The notes: generated from the letters alone by a model not told the origin. A stretch of DNA of 64,000 bases from Streptococcus gwangjuense (GCF_003627155.1 NZ_CP032621.1:248001-312000); one strand, 5' to 3'. Shown: positions 38,701 through 46,163, counted from the stretch's first letter. Made by a program: numbers and translations.

Positions 38701-40899
38701 GGAAAAGCTAAAGGTGTAACAGTTAAACGTGTAGATAAGAACGGTACACCAGTAACAGCTAAGTACACTCCAACAGTACGTCCTGATACATCATTCGTTG
38801 ATAAAGATGGTAACCCACTTTCACCAACAGAAGACGGAACTAAACCATCTAAAGATATCCCAGGATATAAGATTGTTAAAACTGAAGTAGACGAAAAAGG
38901 AAATACAAAACACATCTATGAGAAAGTTACAACAACTCATAAAGATAAAGATGGAAATGTAATTCCAGGAACAACTACTGAGGAAGGTACAACTCCTAAG
39001 AAAGATATTCCAGGCTACCGCTTCGTAGAGACTAAGAAACTTCCAAATGGCGATACAGAGCACGTTTATGAGAAAGTTAAGACAAGTCACAAGGATAAAG
39101 ACGGAAATGAAATTCCAAACTATCCAACAGAAGACGGCGAACAACCTAAGAAAGATATCCCAGGTTACCGCTTCGTAGAGACTAAGAAACTTCCAAATGG
39201 CGATGTAGAACACGTTTATGAGAAAGTTAAGACAAGTCACAAGGATAAAGACGGAAATGAAATTCCAAACTATCCAACAGAAGATGGCGAACAACCTAAG
39301 AAAGATATCCCAGGTTACCGCTTCGTAGAAACTAAGAAACTTCCAAATGGAGATACAGAGCACGTCTACGAAAAAGTTAAGACATCATTCAAGGATAAAG
39401 AAGGAAACGAAATTCCAGGAAATCCAAGTGAAGATGGCGAACAACCTAAGAAAGATATTCCAGGTTACCGCTTCGTAGAAACTAAGAAACTTCCAAATGG
39501 AGATACAGAGCACGTCTACGAAAAAGTTAAGACATCATTCAAGGATAAAGAAGGAAACGAGATTCCAGGAAATCCAAGTGAAGATGGCGAACAACCTAAG
39601 AAAGATATTCCAGGTTACCGCTTCGTAGAAACTAAGAAACTTCCAAATGGAGATACAGAGCACGTCTACGAAAAAGTTAAGACATCATTCAAGGATAAAG
39701 AAGGAAACGAGATTCCAGGAAATCCAAGTGAAGATGGCGAACAACCTAAGAAAGATATTCCAGGCTACCGCTTCGTAGAAACTAAGAAACTTCCAAATGG
39801 AGATACAGAGCACGTCTACGAAAAAGTTAAGACATCATTCAAGGATAAAGAAGGAAATGAGATTCCAGGAAATCCAAGTGAAGATGGCGAACAACCTAAG
39901 AAAGATATTCCAGGTTACCGCTTCGTAGAAACTAAGAAACTTCCAAATGGAGATACAGAGCACGTCTACGAAAAAGTTAAGACATCATTCAAGGATAAAG
40001 AAGGAAACGAAATTCCAGGTAATCCAAGTGAAGATGGCGAACAACCTAAGAAAGATATTCCAGGCTACCGCTTCGTAGAAACTAAGAAACTTCCAAATGG
40101 AGATACAGAGCACGTCTACGAAAAAGTTAAGACATCATTCAAGGATAAAGAAGGAAATGAGATTCCAGGAAATCCAAGTGAAGATGGCGAACAACCTAAG
40201 AAAGATATTCCAGGTTACCGCTTCGTAGAAACTAAGAAACTTCCAAATGGAGATACAGAGCACGTCTACGAAAAAGTTAAGACATCATTCAAGGATAAAG
40301 AAGGAAACGAAATTCCAGGAAATCCAAGTGAAGATGGCGAACAACCTAAGAAAGATATTCCAGGTTACCGCTTCGTAGAAACTAAGAAACTTCCAAATGG
40401 AGATACAGAGCACGTCTACGAAAAAGTTAAGACATCATTCAAGGATAAAGAAGGAAACGAGATTCCAGGAAATCCAAGTGAAGATGGCGAACAACCTAAG
40501 AAAGATATTCCAGGCTACCGCTTCGTAGAAACTAAGAAACTTCCAAATGGCGACATCGAGCACGTCTACGAAAAAGTTAAGACATCATTCAAGGATAAAG
40601 AAGGAAACGAGATTCCAGGTAATCCAAGTGAAGATGGCAAGCAACCTAAGAAAGATATTCCAGGCTACCGCTTCGTAGAGACTAAGAAACTTCCAAATGG
40701 TGACACAGTTCATGTTTATGAAAAAATCATTCCTTCTGTGAAACCAGAACCTGCGAAACCATCAAAACCAGCTCCAGCTAAACCAGCTAAGGAATTGCCT
40801 AATACTGGTACAGAAGATCACTCAAGCCTAGCAGCTCTTGGACTTCTTGGAGTATTGAGCGGATTTGGTCTTGTGGCACGCAAGAAAAAAGAAGACTAA
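32782..40899 (+). CDS. CshA-type giant fibrillar surface adhesin, LPXTG-anchored
   Basis: 2705 residues. Residues 1-45 form a YSIRK-type signal (YGIRKYSFGAASVAIAAG, cleavage near VSA). Residues ~50-280 are Ala/Lys/Glu-rich and helical. A non-repetitive CshA-like domain follows (GRDGKFAVNLEDAQTTALKD onward). FIDFNNNGKFDEGE (~732) marks a GEVED-type domain. From ~968 to ~2000 nine CshA-type fibril repeats occur, each with VQGxTQxGTPTF, YTVDPxTGEVTFTP and a KNGTxVKxTYTP end. Residues ~2003-2047 hold one divergent unit, then twelve 50-residue repeats (2048-2647). A Pro/Lys spacer, LPNTG (2672-2676), a hydrophobic helix and RKKKED complete the sortase signal. CshA of S. gordonii binds fibronectin and forms surface fibrils; a similar role in oral adhesion is inferred. 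It stands alone between terminators. Confidence 0.93.
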   Translation: MKGKQQQDFRVEKYIRYGIRKYSFGAASVAIAAGLMFLGNGAVSATEVQGAETSVAAATAPANQADSNKDKEAVKPETKVAEAKPEVKVQEAKKVNKAVLEASIATLESKLSTAKYADATVVSSAKEVLAAAKATLAKADASQADVDVQAETVSALSTVVTESNTAGFDKKKAAEKEVAKAEAEKKATPAEKSLSEAKSALDKASSEADVTNRLAKSELSKKEVKEENKAAVEAAVAKNQAVLTETKALLADKSVTKEQVDAQLARLNESILAVYNELKNAGIGRDGKFAVNLEDAQTTALKDSSTEAGQKWLADHGYSSLADIPILNKGKDDKEIKEASKQIQWLDFTDTAAWTNLDADGQLQIGSTFKKELMPGYVVTLTVKEMKPFHATETYKNRVAGTASEDTYNPDAVNSFKQATGIGGSAQTKWAHVKNAGFDTDPHKTTIAGTDDKSVQKNGTIAGVVFSVDAEYNGKKTKPTILMTSGEDIKVNESEIYTTNGTPWDLYALVGNAAETTPYQPNVKMKNVTSPQEFSPADAKLQKALANSAFSTPDTATSGLGSQVFGSYINGEGGNKATPIVSTAGATEVGFYIISGGAQSSMIGISLSDFGDLPESYGKAEHSLRTSTTDYATNQVEEIQQPYLGTVKADPEAQNGERVRGIGSDDATDNGDEGVAQLIALENVHINKDNGEPEVKLVQGADNTYRVKVVASANGNDKYTGTVEPAYVRGFIDFNNNGKFDEGEASDIVKVTGNNETVELVFRNTQVVDTTKDKVNFRTRIAKSEKQVTKPTGIAFSGEVEDNQIQVALPPRGDKEETTGKQGETQSVGIEFVSRALGDDASNLGSNNGNTTFNSYGKLDYSEQPNSISLETTKKKQSQGVMIVDPSGNLVKSYTKAGQGTYTVTDDKVTFTPEPNFVGKADGIVLRAVDANGHSTGWTALTAQHGLENINDGTHTTSEKTMDAVYIPTVTPKEIVGTPETSTDIQGKPQTKTPKFSIDVDKDGDGTAPDAVTPSAQYPAKLVDPATGQPTDEKTVTVPGEGTYTIDPTTGAVTFTPEPQFTGTAKGINVSLTAPVGQDKDGNPVTATATAKYTPTVTPVTPTADPATSTGVQGETQKGTPTFTEGNSEVPIKEGSVKLLNPDGTEATGPVDALDPNGNKVGTYTVDPTTGEVTFTPTDKTYVGPVQPANVQAEDKNGTKVKTTYTPTIVGVTPTAEPAKSVDIQGATQESTVSFEPGKTTIAGKEKTVDIDPSTYTLLGEDGQPATEVPAKDPEGNVIGKYTLKTVDGKAVAVFEPTDKTYSGEVQPVRIQAKDKNGTAVETTYTPLITPVVPTAEPAKSEAIQGDVQKGTPTFAPGDTIAPIKENSYKLLDKEGNEVPAGQTTPAYAEDGVTPVGTYSIDPATGEVTFTPTDKSYTGKVTPANVQAEDTNGTKVSTTYTPSIIPAQPEAEPAKSVDVQGATQTGKPVFQGGTAMVNGEEKTVEIDDTVPAKLVDPKTGEQVDSVTVEGEGTYTVAPDGTVTFKPEPQFTGVAKGVEVVRQDKNGTPAKATYTPEVKPVTPTGTDAVTEDIQGSTQTGKPEFKGGTVTIDGKEKTVEINEDKPAKLVDPKTGDPVDSVTIDGEGTYTVAPDGTVTFTPEKNFTGKGTGVTVQREDKNGTPVKATYTPVVKKAIPTGTDAVTEDIQGSTQTGKPTFEGGKVTVNGEEKTVEINEDKPAKLVDPKTGDPVDSVTIEGEGTYTVSPDGTVTFTPEKNFTGKGTGVTVQREDKNGTPVKATYTPVVKPATPTSSDVITTNVQGATQEGTPTFEGGKVTVNGEEKTVEIDETVKPTFEDGTTEKNVPGEGTYTIDENGKVTFTPEKTFTGQATGVTVKRVDKNGTPITAKYTPVVVPVTPTSKDSESEGPKGQPQSGTPTFEGGKVTINGKEVPVEIDETVKPTFDDGTTEKKVPGEGTYTIDKDGKVTFTPEPNFVGKAKGVTVKRVDKNGTPVTAKYTPTVRPDTSFVDKDGNPLSPTEDGTKPSKDIPGYKIVKTEVDEKGNTKHIYEKVTTTHKDKDGNVIPGTTTEEGTTPKKDIPGYRFVETKKLPNGDTEHVYEKVKTSHKDKDGNEIPNYPTEDGEQPKKDIPGYRFVETKKLPNGDVEHVYEKVKTSHKDKDGNEIPNYPTEDGEQPKKDIPGYRFVETKKLPNGDTEHVYEKVKTSFKDKEGNEIPGNPSEDGEQPKKDIPGYRFVETKKLPNGDTEHVYEKVKTSFKDKEGNEIPGNPSEDGEQPKKDIPGYRFVETKKLPNGDTEHVYEKVKTSFKDKEGNEIPGNPSEDGEQPKKDIPGYRFVETKKLPNGDTEHVYEKVKTSFKDKEGNEIPGNPSEDGEQPKKDIPGYRFVETKKLPNGDTEHVYEKVKTSFKDKEGNEIPGNPSEDGEQPKKDIPGYRFVETKKLPNGDTEHVYEKVKTSFKDKEGNEIPGNPSEDGEQPKKDIPGYRFVETKKLPNGDTEHVYEKVKTSFKDKEGNEIPGNPSEDGEQPKKDIPGYRFVETKKLPNGDTEHVYEKVKTSFKDKEGNEIPGNPSEDGEQPKKDIPGYRFVETKKLPNGDIEHVYEKVKTSFKDKEGNEIPGNPSEDGKQPKKDIPGYRFVETKKLPNGDTVHVYEKIIPSVKPEPAKPSKPAPAKPAKELPNTGTEDHSSLAALGLLGVLSGFGLVARKKKED
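35686..38790 (+). repeat. Nine CshA-type fibril repeats (coding)
   Basis: Units of roughly 100-115 codons begin near 35686 with VTPKEIVGTPETSTDIQG and restart at each PT-x-x-QG block. The copies at ~37450-38120 are nearly identical over long stretches (two consecutive units share KTVEINEDKPAKLVDPKTGD), pointing to recent internal duplication. Confidence 0.8.
38923..40722 (+). repeat. Twelve tandem 150-bp repeats in the adhesin gene
   Basis: Period exactly 150 bp (50 residues), phase set by VYE at 39072, 39222 and so on to 40722. Each unit has KDKEGNEIPGNPSEDG, KKDIPGYRFVETKKLPNGD and HVYEKVK. Units 4-11 are nearly identical in DNA; 1-3 carry SHKDKDGNEIPNYP variants and 12 differs at the end. 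Confidence 0.95.
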
Positions 40900-40946
40900 T
40901 GTTTTAATCATTAAAGATTAAACAAAGGAATTCAATTTCATAAATG

Positions 40947-40982
40947 AAAACCCAACTAATCAAGTGATTAGTTGGGTTTTTT
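40947..40982. terminator. Bidirectional terminator between the adhesin and lipase-like genes
   Basis: AAAACCCAACTAAT (40947-40960) and ATTAGTTGGGTTTT (40967-40980) form a perfect 14-bp stem, with T and A tracts on the two strands. Confidence 0.95.
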
Positions 40983-40989
40983 ATGTGGA

Positions 40990-42063
40990 TTATCTATTTT
41001 TCCATGCTTGGTAACGGGTATCAATCAATAACTGGGTGAGGCGTCCCATGGTTTCCCTTTCTTCTGGAGTGAGAGATTGAGCTTGGACGAAGAGATGACG
41101 AATGTGTTCGATAGCCTTTAAGGAAGACAAGTCATTGATAGATGTAATACCAGAATCAAGAATGGTGCCAAAGAAGAGATCGAAGTAGAGCTGGAGTTCT
41201 TCGTCAGAGACTGTGGCCACCCACTCCTTGATGGTTGTGTCAACTTGTTGGCTATCACTGTTGGTTTTATCTAGTTGGACGAAGTGCTTGTCTTCAATCT
41301 GCCAACTAAAGGTATCGTGCTGGGCGATACCACCTAAGGCAGTACTGTGCACGATGATTTGCTGGTTAGGGATTTCTAGCATCATACCGATGATGGAACC
41401 TTGTGGAATGAAGACCTTGGTTTTATCCATTATCCTTTGATAGCCCTCGGTTTGTGTCAATTCTGTGTGGAGACCAGGCGCATCAAAGGTATAAACTGCT
41501 GTGATCTGATCTTGCAAGTTTTGCTCAATTTGACTAGCAGCATAGATGGCTAAATTTCCTCCCTTGGAATGTCCAGCCAGAATGACCTTTTGCTTAGGAT
41601 GGTGGGCAAAAAAGTTCTTTAAATAGCGGAGGGCATGCTTTTGAGCAGGAATTTCCTTCATATAAGTCAGGTGGAAATCTTCCTTCCAGCCAATGATACT
41701 GTCATCAGTCCCACGAAAGACAATCAGATAGGTATCGAGATTGAGGTGGTAGGTCATAGCTGCAAATTGTTTTTGCAATTCAGGATTGATGTCATTGATA
41801 AAATGGGAGAGTTTGCAATTTTTGAAGCGTTTGTGTCGAGCTAATTCATCCAATAGCTGGAGGCGATTTTTGCTGGTCAACATGTTAGGCTCTCTTGGAA
41901 CCTGAGGTGCCAGGTCTAAAAGTCGCATAGGAGTTGTGGAGACCAAATTATCAAAGGAGAGGTAGGTGATTTCTGTTAAGGCTAGAATGTCTAACTCATT
42001 TAAAGGAAGATCGTAAAAGGAATCGTGTGCGACATCTTTCAGGTAGTCAAAAATATTGGTCAT
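40990..42063 (-). CDS. Alpha/beta-hydrolase, lipase class 3-like (Mbeg1/DUF2974 family)
   Basis: The 357-residue cytosolic protein has the nucleophile elbow VILAGHSKGGNLAIYAA (GxSxG, ~190) and an upstream LIVFRGTDDSIIGWKEDF typical of lipase-3 folds, plus YTFDAPGL. These match the Mbeg1-like/DUF2974 family of Firmicutes. There is no signal peptide. Substrate unknown. It is a single gene on the minus strand, convergent with the adhesin, with GGAGTTCTT before its start. Confidence 0.85.
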   Translation of the reverse strand: MTNIFDYLKDVAHDSFYDLPLNELDILALTEITYLSFDNLVSTTPMRLLDLAPQVPREPNMLTSKNRLQLLDELARHKRFKNCKLSHFINDINPELQKQFAAMTYHLNLDTYLIVFRGTDDSIIGWKEDFHLTYMKEIPAQKHALRYLKNFFAHHPKQKVILAGHSKGGNLAIYAASQIEQNLQDQITAVYTFDAPGLHTELTQTEGYQRIMDKTKVFIPQGSIIGMMLEIPNQQIIVHSTALGGIAQHDTFSWQIEDKHFVQLDKTNSDSQQVDTTIKEWVATVSDEELQLYFDLFFGTILDSGITSINDLSSLKAIEHIRHLFVQAQSLTPEERETMGRLTQLLIDTRYQAWKNR

Positions 42064-42186
42064 AAGAACTCCTTTCTTTTTATTTATCTTATCACAATCA
42101 CATATAATTTACTAGTTGGTTTGTACGAGCTCTCTACATACTGACCTATAATGGTATGATTCAGACACATAGAAGACAGTTTGCTT

Positions 42187-42963
42187 TTATTTCAAACCTC
42201 TAAACATACTTGTTTGTATCTGTTTGGCGTCAATCCCATTCTCTTTTAAGAAATTCTTCATCTCATTTATATCATCAGGTTGGCCGGTTAAGAGATAAAT
42301 AGCTTGGTTACCGTATTTCACAACCGCATTTTTTAAAAATGCTTGGCTTTGAGAAAAGGTTTCGCTAGTTTTATAAGTTAGATTCGGATTATTCTTACTA
42401 AGCTCTCTTAACTCATTATCAAAAATGTTTACTCCTTTGTCTAAATGATTAAGAATGATGGAGCGCTTACCAGCCCACTCTTTCACAACTGGACGTAGAG
42501 TAGAAATACCGACATCAGAGGCAAAACAAACCAGTGCTTGGTCATTGTCTTTAACAGATAAAGATGACTCCAGCCAACTCATCTCAATTTTACTACCAGC
42601 TGGTAAATGTGTTAAGGTTTCCTTAAACACGCTACCACTATTATGGGTTACAATAAGAATTTCATCCTCATCAGGAGTGGAAGCAAGGGTTAGCCATCGA
42701 CTGGTCTGCTCTCCCTTAGCTTCGTTTTTCATAGCAGCGGACGACGTATCAGGGAGTGTAAACTTAGCAAAAGCTCCAGCTTTCCAGGTTTGATGACTCG
42801 GCTTTGTGATATGAATTAAATACAGATCTCCTCTGGGGTTTTCGATGGATTTTATTGATAATGTCTGACTTCGTCCAAGATAGGCGATGGCACCCCAAGT
42901 TATAAGAGCTAGTAATCCAAGTGTTGATAGAATGATAATAAACATTTTTTTACCTCTTTTCAT
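42187..42963 (-). CDS. Membrane-anchored ferredoxin-NADP reductase-like protein
   Basis: A 258-residue protein with one N-terminal membrane helix (KKMFIIILSTLGLLALITWG) and an FNR-like body: a GDLYLIHITKP flavin-barrel start, RWLTLASTP in the place of the RxYS flavin motif, VCFASDVGISTLRPVVKEW in the place of GGIGITP, and a YLLTGQPDDINEMKNFL end resembling CGPxxM. Changes in the classical motifs mean cofactor binding is uncertain. GGTAAAAAAATG-like spacing supports ATG 42963. An inverted repeat at 42990-43017, identical in form to one before the neighbouring TetR gene, suggests TetR control. Confidence 0.7.
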   Translation of the reverse strand: MKRGKKMFIIILSTLGLLALITWGAIAYLGRSQTLSIKSIENPRGDLYLIHITKPSHQTWKAGAFAKFTLPDTSSAAMKNEAKGEQTSRWLTLASTPDEDEILIVTHNSGSVFKETLTHLPAGSKIEMSWLESSLSVKDNDQALVCFASDVGISTLRPVVKEWAGKRSIILNHLDKGVNIFDNELRELSKNNPNLTYKTSETFSQSQAFLKNAVVKYGNQAIYLLTGQPDDINEMKNFLKENGIDAKQIQTSMFRGLK

Positions 42964-42989
42964 TTTTTATGACTCCTGTTCTTATTTTT

Positions 42990-43017
42990 TGAATGAACCA
43001 AAAATAAAATTCATTCA
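42990..43017 (-). promoter_or_regulatory. TetR-type operator candidate before the flavoreductase gene
   Basis: TGAATGAA-N12-TTCATTCA, 27 bases upstream of the gene start on the minus strand. The same arms and the same spacing recur at 43633-43660. Confidence 0.85.
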
Positions 43018-43050
43018 CATATTATCAAAAAATAAAGAAAACCATTTTCT

Positions 43051-43614
43051 TTATTTTAGAACTCCTTTTATGAAGTTGGTTGCAAGTATTTCGACAGTTT
43101 TGCCAATATCTGGAAAATCTTTTTCCGTGATATGCATATCCATGTAGTAAAATAGGTTGTAAACTTGTAAAATCTCTTGAATTTTTTCTGGAGAATACCC
43201 CTCAGCCTGCATACGATTTGTAAAAGTTTTAACAAGAAACTGATGAAATGGATTTGCGACTTTGCCCTTTTCTGAGGAATAGTAGCTATGCAACTCATCG
43301 GCTATGGCAGGATTGTACCATTCTGCAAGGATTTTATTAGAAGAAACGAGTGCTCTGGACTGAGCAAAGAGTTGACTAATAAGATCAATCATATCAATTT
43401 CCCAATCCAGTTCTTCAATCATAGCTTGGCGAACACGGTTGTTTTCATCTATGTAGATGTCTAGAAAAATGGCTTCTTTACTCTCGTAATAGTTATAAAA
43501 AGATCCGACTGCCATATGAGCTTGTCTAGCAATTTCTGAAATTCCTGTCGCCTTGTATCCTTTTTTTGAAAAAACTTCATAAGCTGCGGATTTCAAAGCC
43601 TGTTTTTTGTCCAA
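43051..43614 (-). CDS. TetR/AcrR family transcriptional regulator
   Basis: A 187-residue regulator. The N-terminal HTH reads KALKSAAYEVFSKKGYKATG then ISEIARQAHMAVGSFYNYYE, a textbook TetR domain; the rest is a helical ligand-binding domain with no known relation. A 28-bp operator-like repeat lies 19 bases before its start (43633-43660), indicating autorepression, and the same repeat lies before the flavoreductase-like gene downstream. It therefore probably controls both. The inducer cannot be guessed. Confidence 0.92.
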   Translation of the reverse strand: MDKKQALKSAAYEVFSKKGYKATGISEIARQAHMAVGSFYNYYESKEAIFLDIYIDENNRVRQAMIEELDWEIDMIDLISQLFAQSRALVSSNKILAEWYNPAIADELHSYYSSEKGKVANPFHQFLVKTFTNRMQAEGYSPEKIQEILQVYNLFYYMDMHITEKDFPDIGKTVEILATNFIKGVLK

Positions 43615-43632
43615 TTTGATTCACCTCTTTTC

Positions 43633-43660
43633 TGAATGAATATTAAATCCTATTCATTCA
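43633..43660 (-). promoter_or_regulatory. TetR-type operator candidate before the regulator gene
   Basis: TGAATGAATA and TATTCATTCA are perfect 10-bp arms separated by 8 bases; the core TGAATGAA-N12-TTCATTCA equals the site at 42990-43017. Confidence 0.88.
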
Positions 43661-44035
43661 TATCTTAACAAATCTTTTTCAGATTGTCAATCTGAAAGCT
43701 AGAATTTTTTACGGATACCACTCGATAAGGAGCTTTTCAATGTTAGAAGAGTATAGAGTGTCGTTTTAACTACACTCAAGGTTTGGAAGAATAGATATAA
43801 ATTTTGGTTAAGGGGATGGATAAAAGAACTGTAATGAAGGTTGAAAAAATTAAAGATAAAAAATAAAAGGGTAGGGCTGGCACTATGTATGAAAATAAGG
43901 TATGATATCAATGGGGTTATTCGCTATTTGTTTTTGAGCTGTTGTGACAAGGAAATGTCAAAAAAGTATTAGATACCAGCCCCTTTATTTATAATAAAGG
44001 ATTTAAGACTCCTAGAATTAGCAAAGGAGAATCAG
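43661..44035 (+). other. Gap between TetR and the two-component operon
   Basis: No gene is seen. TGACA-N6-TGTCA (43945-43960) is an inverted repeat 76 bases before the response-regulator ATG and resembles binding sites of BceR-type regulators, so autoregulation is possible. GAGTGT...ACACTC (43757-43778) is a second, weaker repeat. AAAGGAG precedes ATG 44036. Confidence 0.45.
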
Positions 44036-44713
44036 ATGCACAAGATTTTATTAGTAGAAGATGATCAGGTCATTCGTCAACAGGTCGGGAAAATGCTCTC
44101 TGAATGGGGATTTGAAGTGGTTCTGGTAGAAGACTTTATGGAAGTTTTGAGTCTTTTTGTCCAGTCGGAGCCTCATCTGGTCCTCATGGATATTGGTTTG
44201 CCCTTGTTTAATGGTTATCACTGGTGTCAGGAAATTCGCAAGATTTCCAAGGTCCCCATCATGTTTCTGTCTTCGAGAGACCAGGCTATGGATATTGTCA
44301 TGGCAATCAATATGGGGGCGGATGACTTTGTGACCAAGCCTTTTGACCAGCAGGTTCTTCTAGCCAAGGTTCAGGGCTTGTTGCGTCGTTCCTATGAGTT
44401 TGGGCGTGACGAGAGTTTACTGGAATATGCCGGTGTTATCCTCAATACCAAATCCATGGATTTACATTATCAAGGTCGAACCTTGAATTTGACTAAGAAC
44501 GAATTCCAGATTTTACGTGTTTTATTTGAACACGCGGGCAATATCGTAGCGCGTGACGATCTGATGCGAGAACTTTGGAACAGTGACTTTTTCATTGATG
44601 ATAATACCCTCTCAGTTAATGTGGCTCGTTTACGTAAAAAATTGGAAGAGCAGGGCTTGGTAGGATTTATCGTGACCAAGAAAGGGATAGGGTACGGACT
44701 GAAGCATGCTTGA
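44036..44713 (+). CDS. OmpR-family response regulator (pneumococcal TCS01/BceR-like)
   Basis: A 225-residue regulator. The receiver has the acidic pair VEDD (8-10), phospho-acceptor Asp52 in VLMDIGLP and the TKPF lysine (~102); the C-terminal winged helix has LTKNEFQILRVLFEHAGNIV and DDNTLSVNVARLRKKLEEQG. It resembles RR01 of pneumococcus, whose locus also lies next to thrS, and BceR-type regulators of peptide-antibiotic responses. It overlaps its kinase gene by eight bases. No BceAB transporter is adjacent, so the target genes lie elsewhere or include the nearby exporter (inference). Confidence 0.93.
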   Translation: MHKILLVEDDQVIRQQVGKMLSEWGFEVVLVEDFMEVLSLFVQSEPHLVLMDIGLPLFNGYHWCQEIRKISKVPIMFLSSRDQAMDIVMAINMGADDFVTKPFDQQVLLAKVQGLLRRSYEFGRDESLLEYAGVILNTKSMDLHYQGRTLNLTKNEFQILRVLFEHAGNIVARDDLMRELWNSDFFIDDNTLSVNVARLRKKLEEQGLVGFIVTKKGIGYGLKHA

Positions 44714-45680
44714 TTGGAAACAATTTTTTCTAGCCTATCTGCGCTCCCGTAGTCGTCTGTTTGTCTATCTGCTTTCTTTGGCATTTCTGGTTTTGCTCTT
44801 TCAGTTTTTATTTGCCAGTTTGGGAACTTACTTTCTCTACTTTTTCCTCTTGTGCTGCTTTGTAACCATCTTATTTTTCACTTGGGACATATTGGTGGAG
44901 ATGCAGGTCTATCGCAAGGAACTTCTCTACGGAGAGAGGGAAGCCAAATCTCCTTTAGAAATAGCTTTAGCAGAAAAATTAGAAGCGCGTGAGATGGAAC
45001 TCTATCAGCAAAGGTCAGATGCCGAAAGAAAACTGACGGATTTGCTGGATTACTATACCTTGTGGGTCCATCAGATTAAGACCCCCATTGCAGCCAGTCA
45101 GCTCTTAGTTGCAGAAGTAGCCGACCGACAACTGAAGCAGCAATTAGAACAGGAAATTTTCAAGATTGACTCCTATACTAATCTAGTTTTACAGTACCTG
45201 CGTTTAGAAAGTTTCCATGATGATTTGGTCTTAAAGCAGGTTCAAATTGAGGATTTGGTCAAGGAAATAATTCGTAAATACGCTCTTTTCTTTATTCAAA
45301 AAGGACTAAATGTCAATCTACATGACCTTGATAAAGAAATCGTGACGGATAAGAAGTGGCTGCTAGTTGTCATTGAGCAAATTATTTCAAACAGTCTCAA
45401 GTACACCAAGGAAGGTGGTCTGGAGATTTATATGGAAGGGCAAGAACTCTGTATCAAGGATACAGGAATAGGGATAAAAAACAGTGATGTCCTCCGAGTC
45501 TTTGAACGTGGATTTTCAGGATATAATGGCCGCCTAACCCAGCAGTCATCTGGACTTGGACTTTACCTATCTAAGAAAATTTCTGAAGAACTGGGGCACC
45601 AGATTCGTATCGAGTCTGAGGTCGGAAAAGGAACGATAGTACGGATTCAGTTTGCTGACATGAATCTAATAATTGAGTGA
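44706..45680 (+). CDS. Intramembrane-sensing histidine kinase (TCS01/BceS-like)
   Basis: The 324-residue kinase has two N-terminal membrane helices (residues ~17-38 and ~41-60) with almost no external loop, the layout of intramembrane-sensing kinases. The phospho-acceptor His122 is in WVHQIKTPIAAS; ATP-binding motifs are EQIISNSLKYT (N box), IKDTGIGIK (G1) and SSGLGLYLSKKI (G2). Such kinases usually sense through a partner BceAB transporter, absent nearby. Its start overlaps the regulator gene, so both are made together. Confidence 0.94.
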   Translation: MLDWKQFFLAYLRSRSRLFVYLLSLAFLVLLFQFLFASLGTYFLYFFLLCCFVTILFFTWDILVEMQVYRKELLYGEREAKSPLEIALAEKLEAREMELYQQRSDAERKLTDLLDYYTLWVHQIKTPIAASQLLVAEVADRQLKQQLEQEIFKIDSYTNLVLQYLRLESFHDDLVLKQVQIEDLVKEIIRKYALFFIQKGLNVNLHDLDKEIVTDKKWLLVVIEQIISNSLKYTKEGGLEIYMEGQELCIKDTGIGIKNSDVLRVFERGFSGYNGRLTQQSSGLGLYLSKKISEELGHQIRIESEVGKGTIVRIQFADMNLIIE

Positions 45681-46163
45681 GCATAGACGAAAAGAGACTG
45701 GGGGAAAACCATTTTTTACAGGGATTGAGTTTTTACACAATCTCTTTTTCCTATATTTCAGGATATTTGAAAATTGTATTTTAGAAAAATAATAATAGAG
45801 TTCTTGATACGGGATATAGTATAAATACTGGTTCAAAGTGAAGTTTTGTATGCTTTATACTTTTGTTGAGTATAAAATCTATAAACTAAGGGTGAATTAC
45901 AAAAATTAATTTGAGATGAAGTGAATTGTAGACTTGGGAAATGTCTCCTATTCGATTTCAGAATGAATCGTTGATACAGGATTAAAAGAACTACAGCTTT
46001 CTTTTTATTTTGAATGAGATAGGTGTATATAGATTTGTGTAACTGGTGTAGAACTGTTTCCAAGAATTTATTGAATGTATCGAATACACACATTCTATTG
46101 ATTTTGAACCAGTTTTTAATTTCTAAATGTTATAATAGTTTTATCAAGTAAAAGGAGACTGCC
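45681..46163 (+). other. 483-base gap with an 11-bp inverted repeat pair and an extended -10 promoter
   Basis: No gene is seen. ACTGGTTCAAA (45827-45837) and its exact complement TTTGAACCAGT (46103-46113) bound a 287-base AT-rich segment; no clear target duplication flanks it, so a small mobile element is not proven. TGTTATAAT (46128-46136) is an extended -10 that would transcribe the relic genes and the exporter. A weak hairpin with a T-run near 45717-45751 may end the kinase operon. Confidence 0.5.

Noticed and set aside
38821..39363. Minus-strand ORF of 180 residues inside the adhesin repeats
   Set aside because: Its repeated Leu/Phe-rich text is only the complement of the adhesin repeats.
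38923..40722. Regular 150-bp direct repeats resembling a CRISPR or satellite array
   Set aside because: They are in frame throughout the adhesin gene, encode a constant 50-residue unit and have no variable spacers.
43699..43911. Minus-strand ORF of 70 residues in the gap before the response regulator
   Set aside because: Phe/Leu-rich composition from AT-rich DNA, no ribosome site and no family resemblance.
45833..46093. Minus-strand ORF of 86 residues before the XRE relic
   Set aside because: No ribosome site, composition of random AT-rich DNA, and it overlaps the inverted-repeat block.
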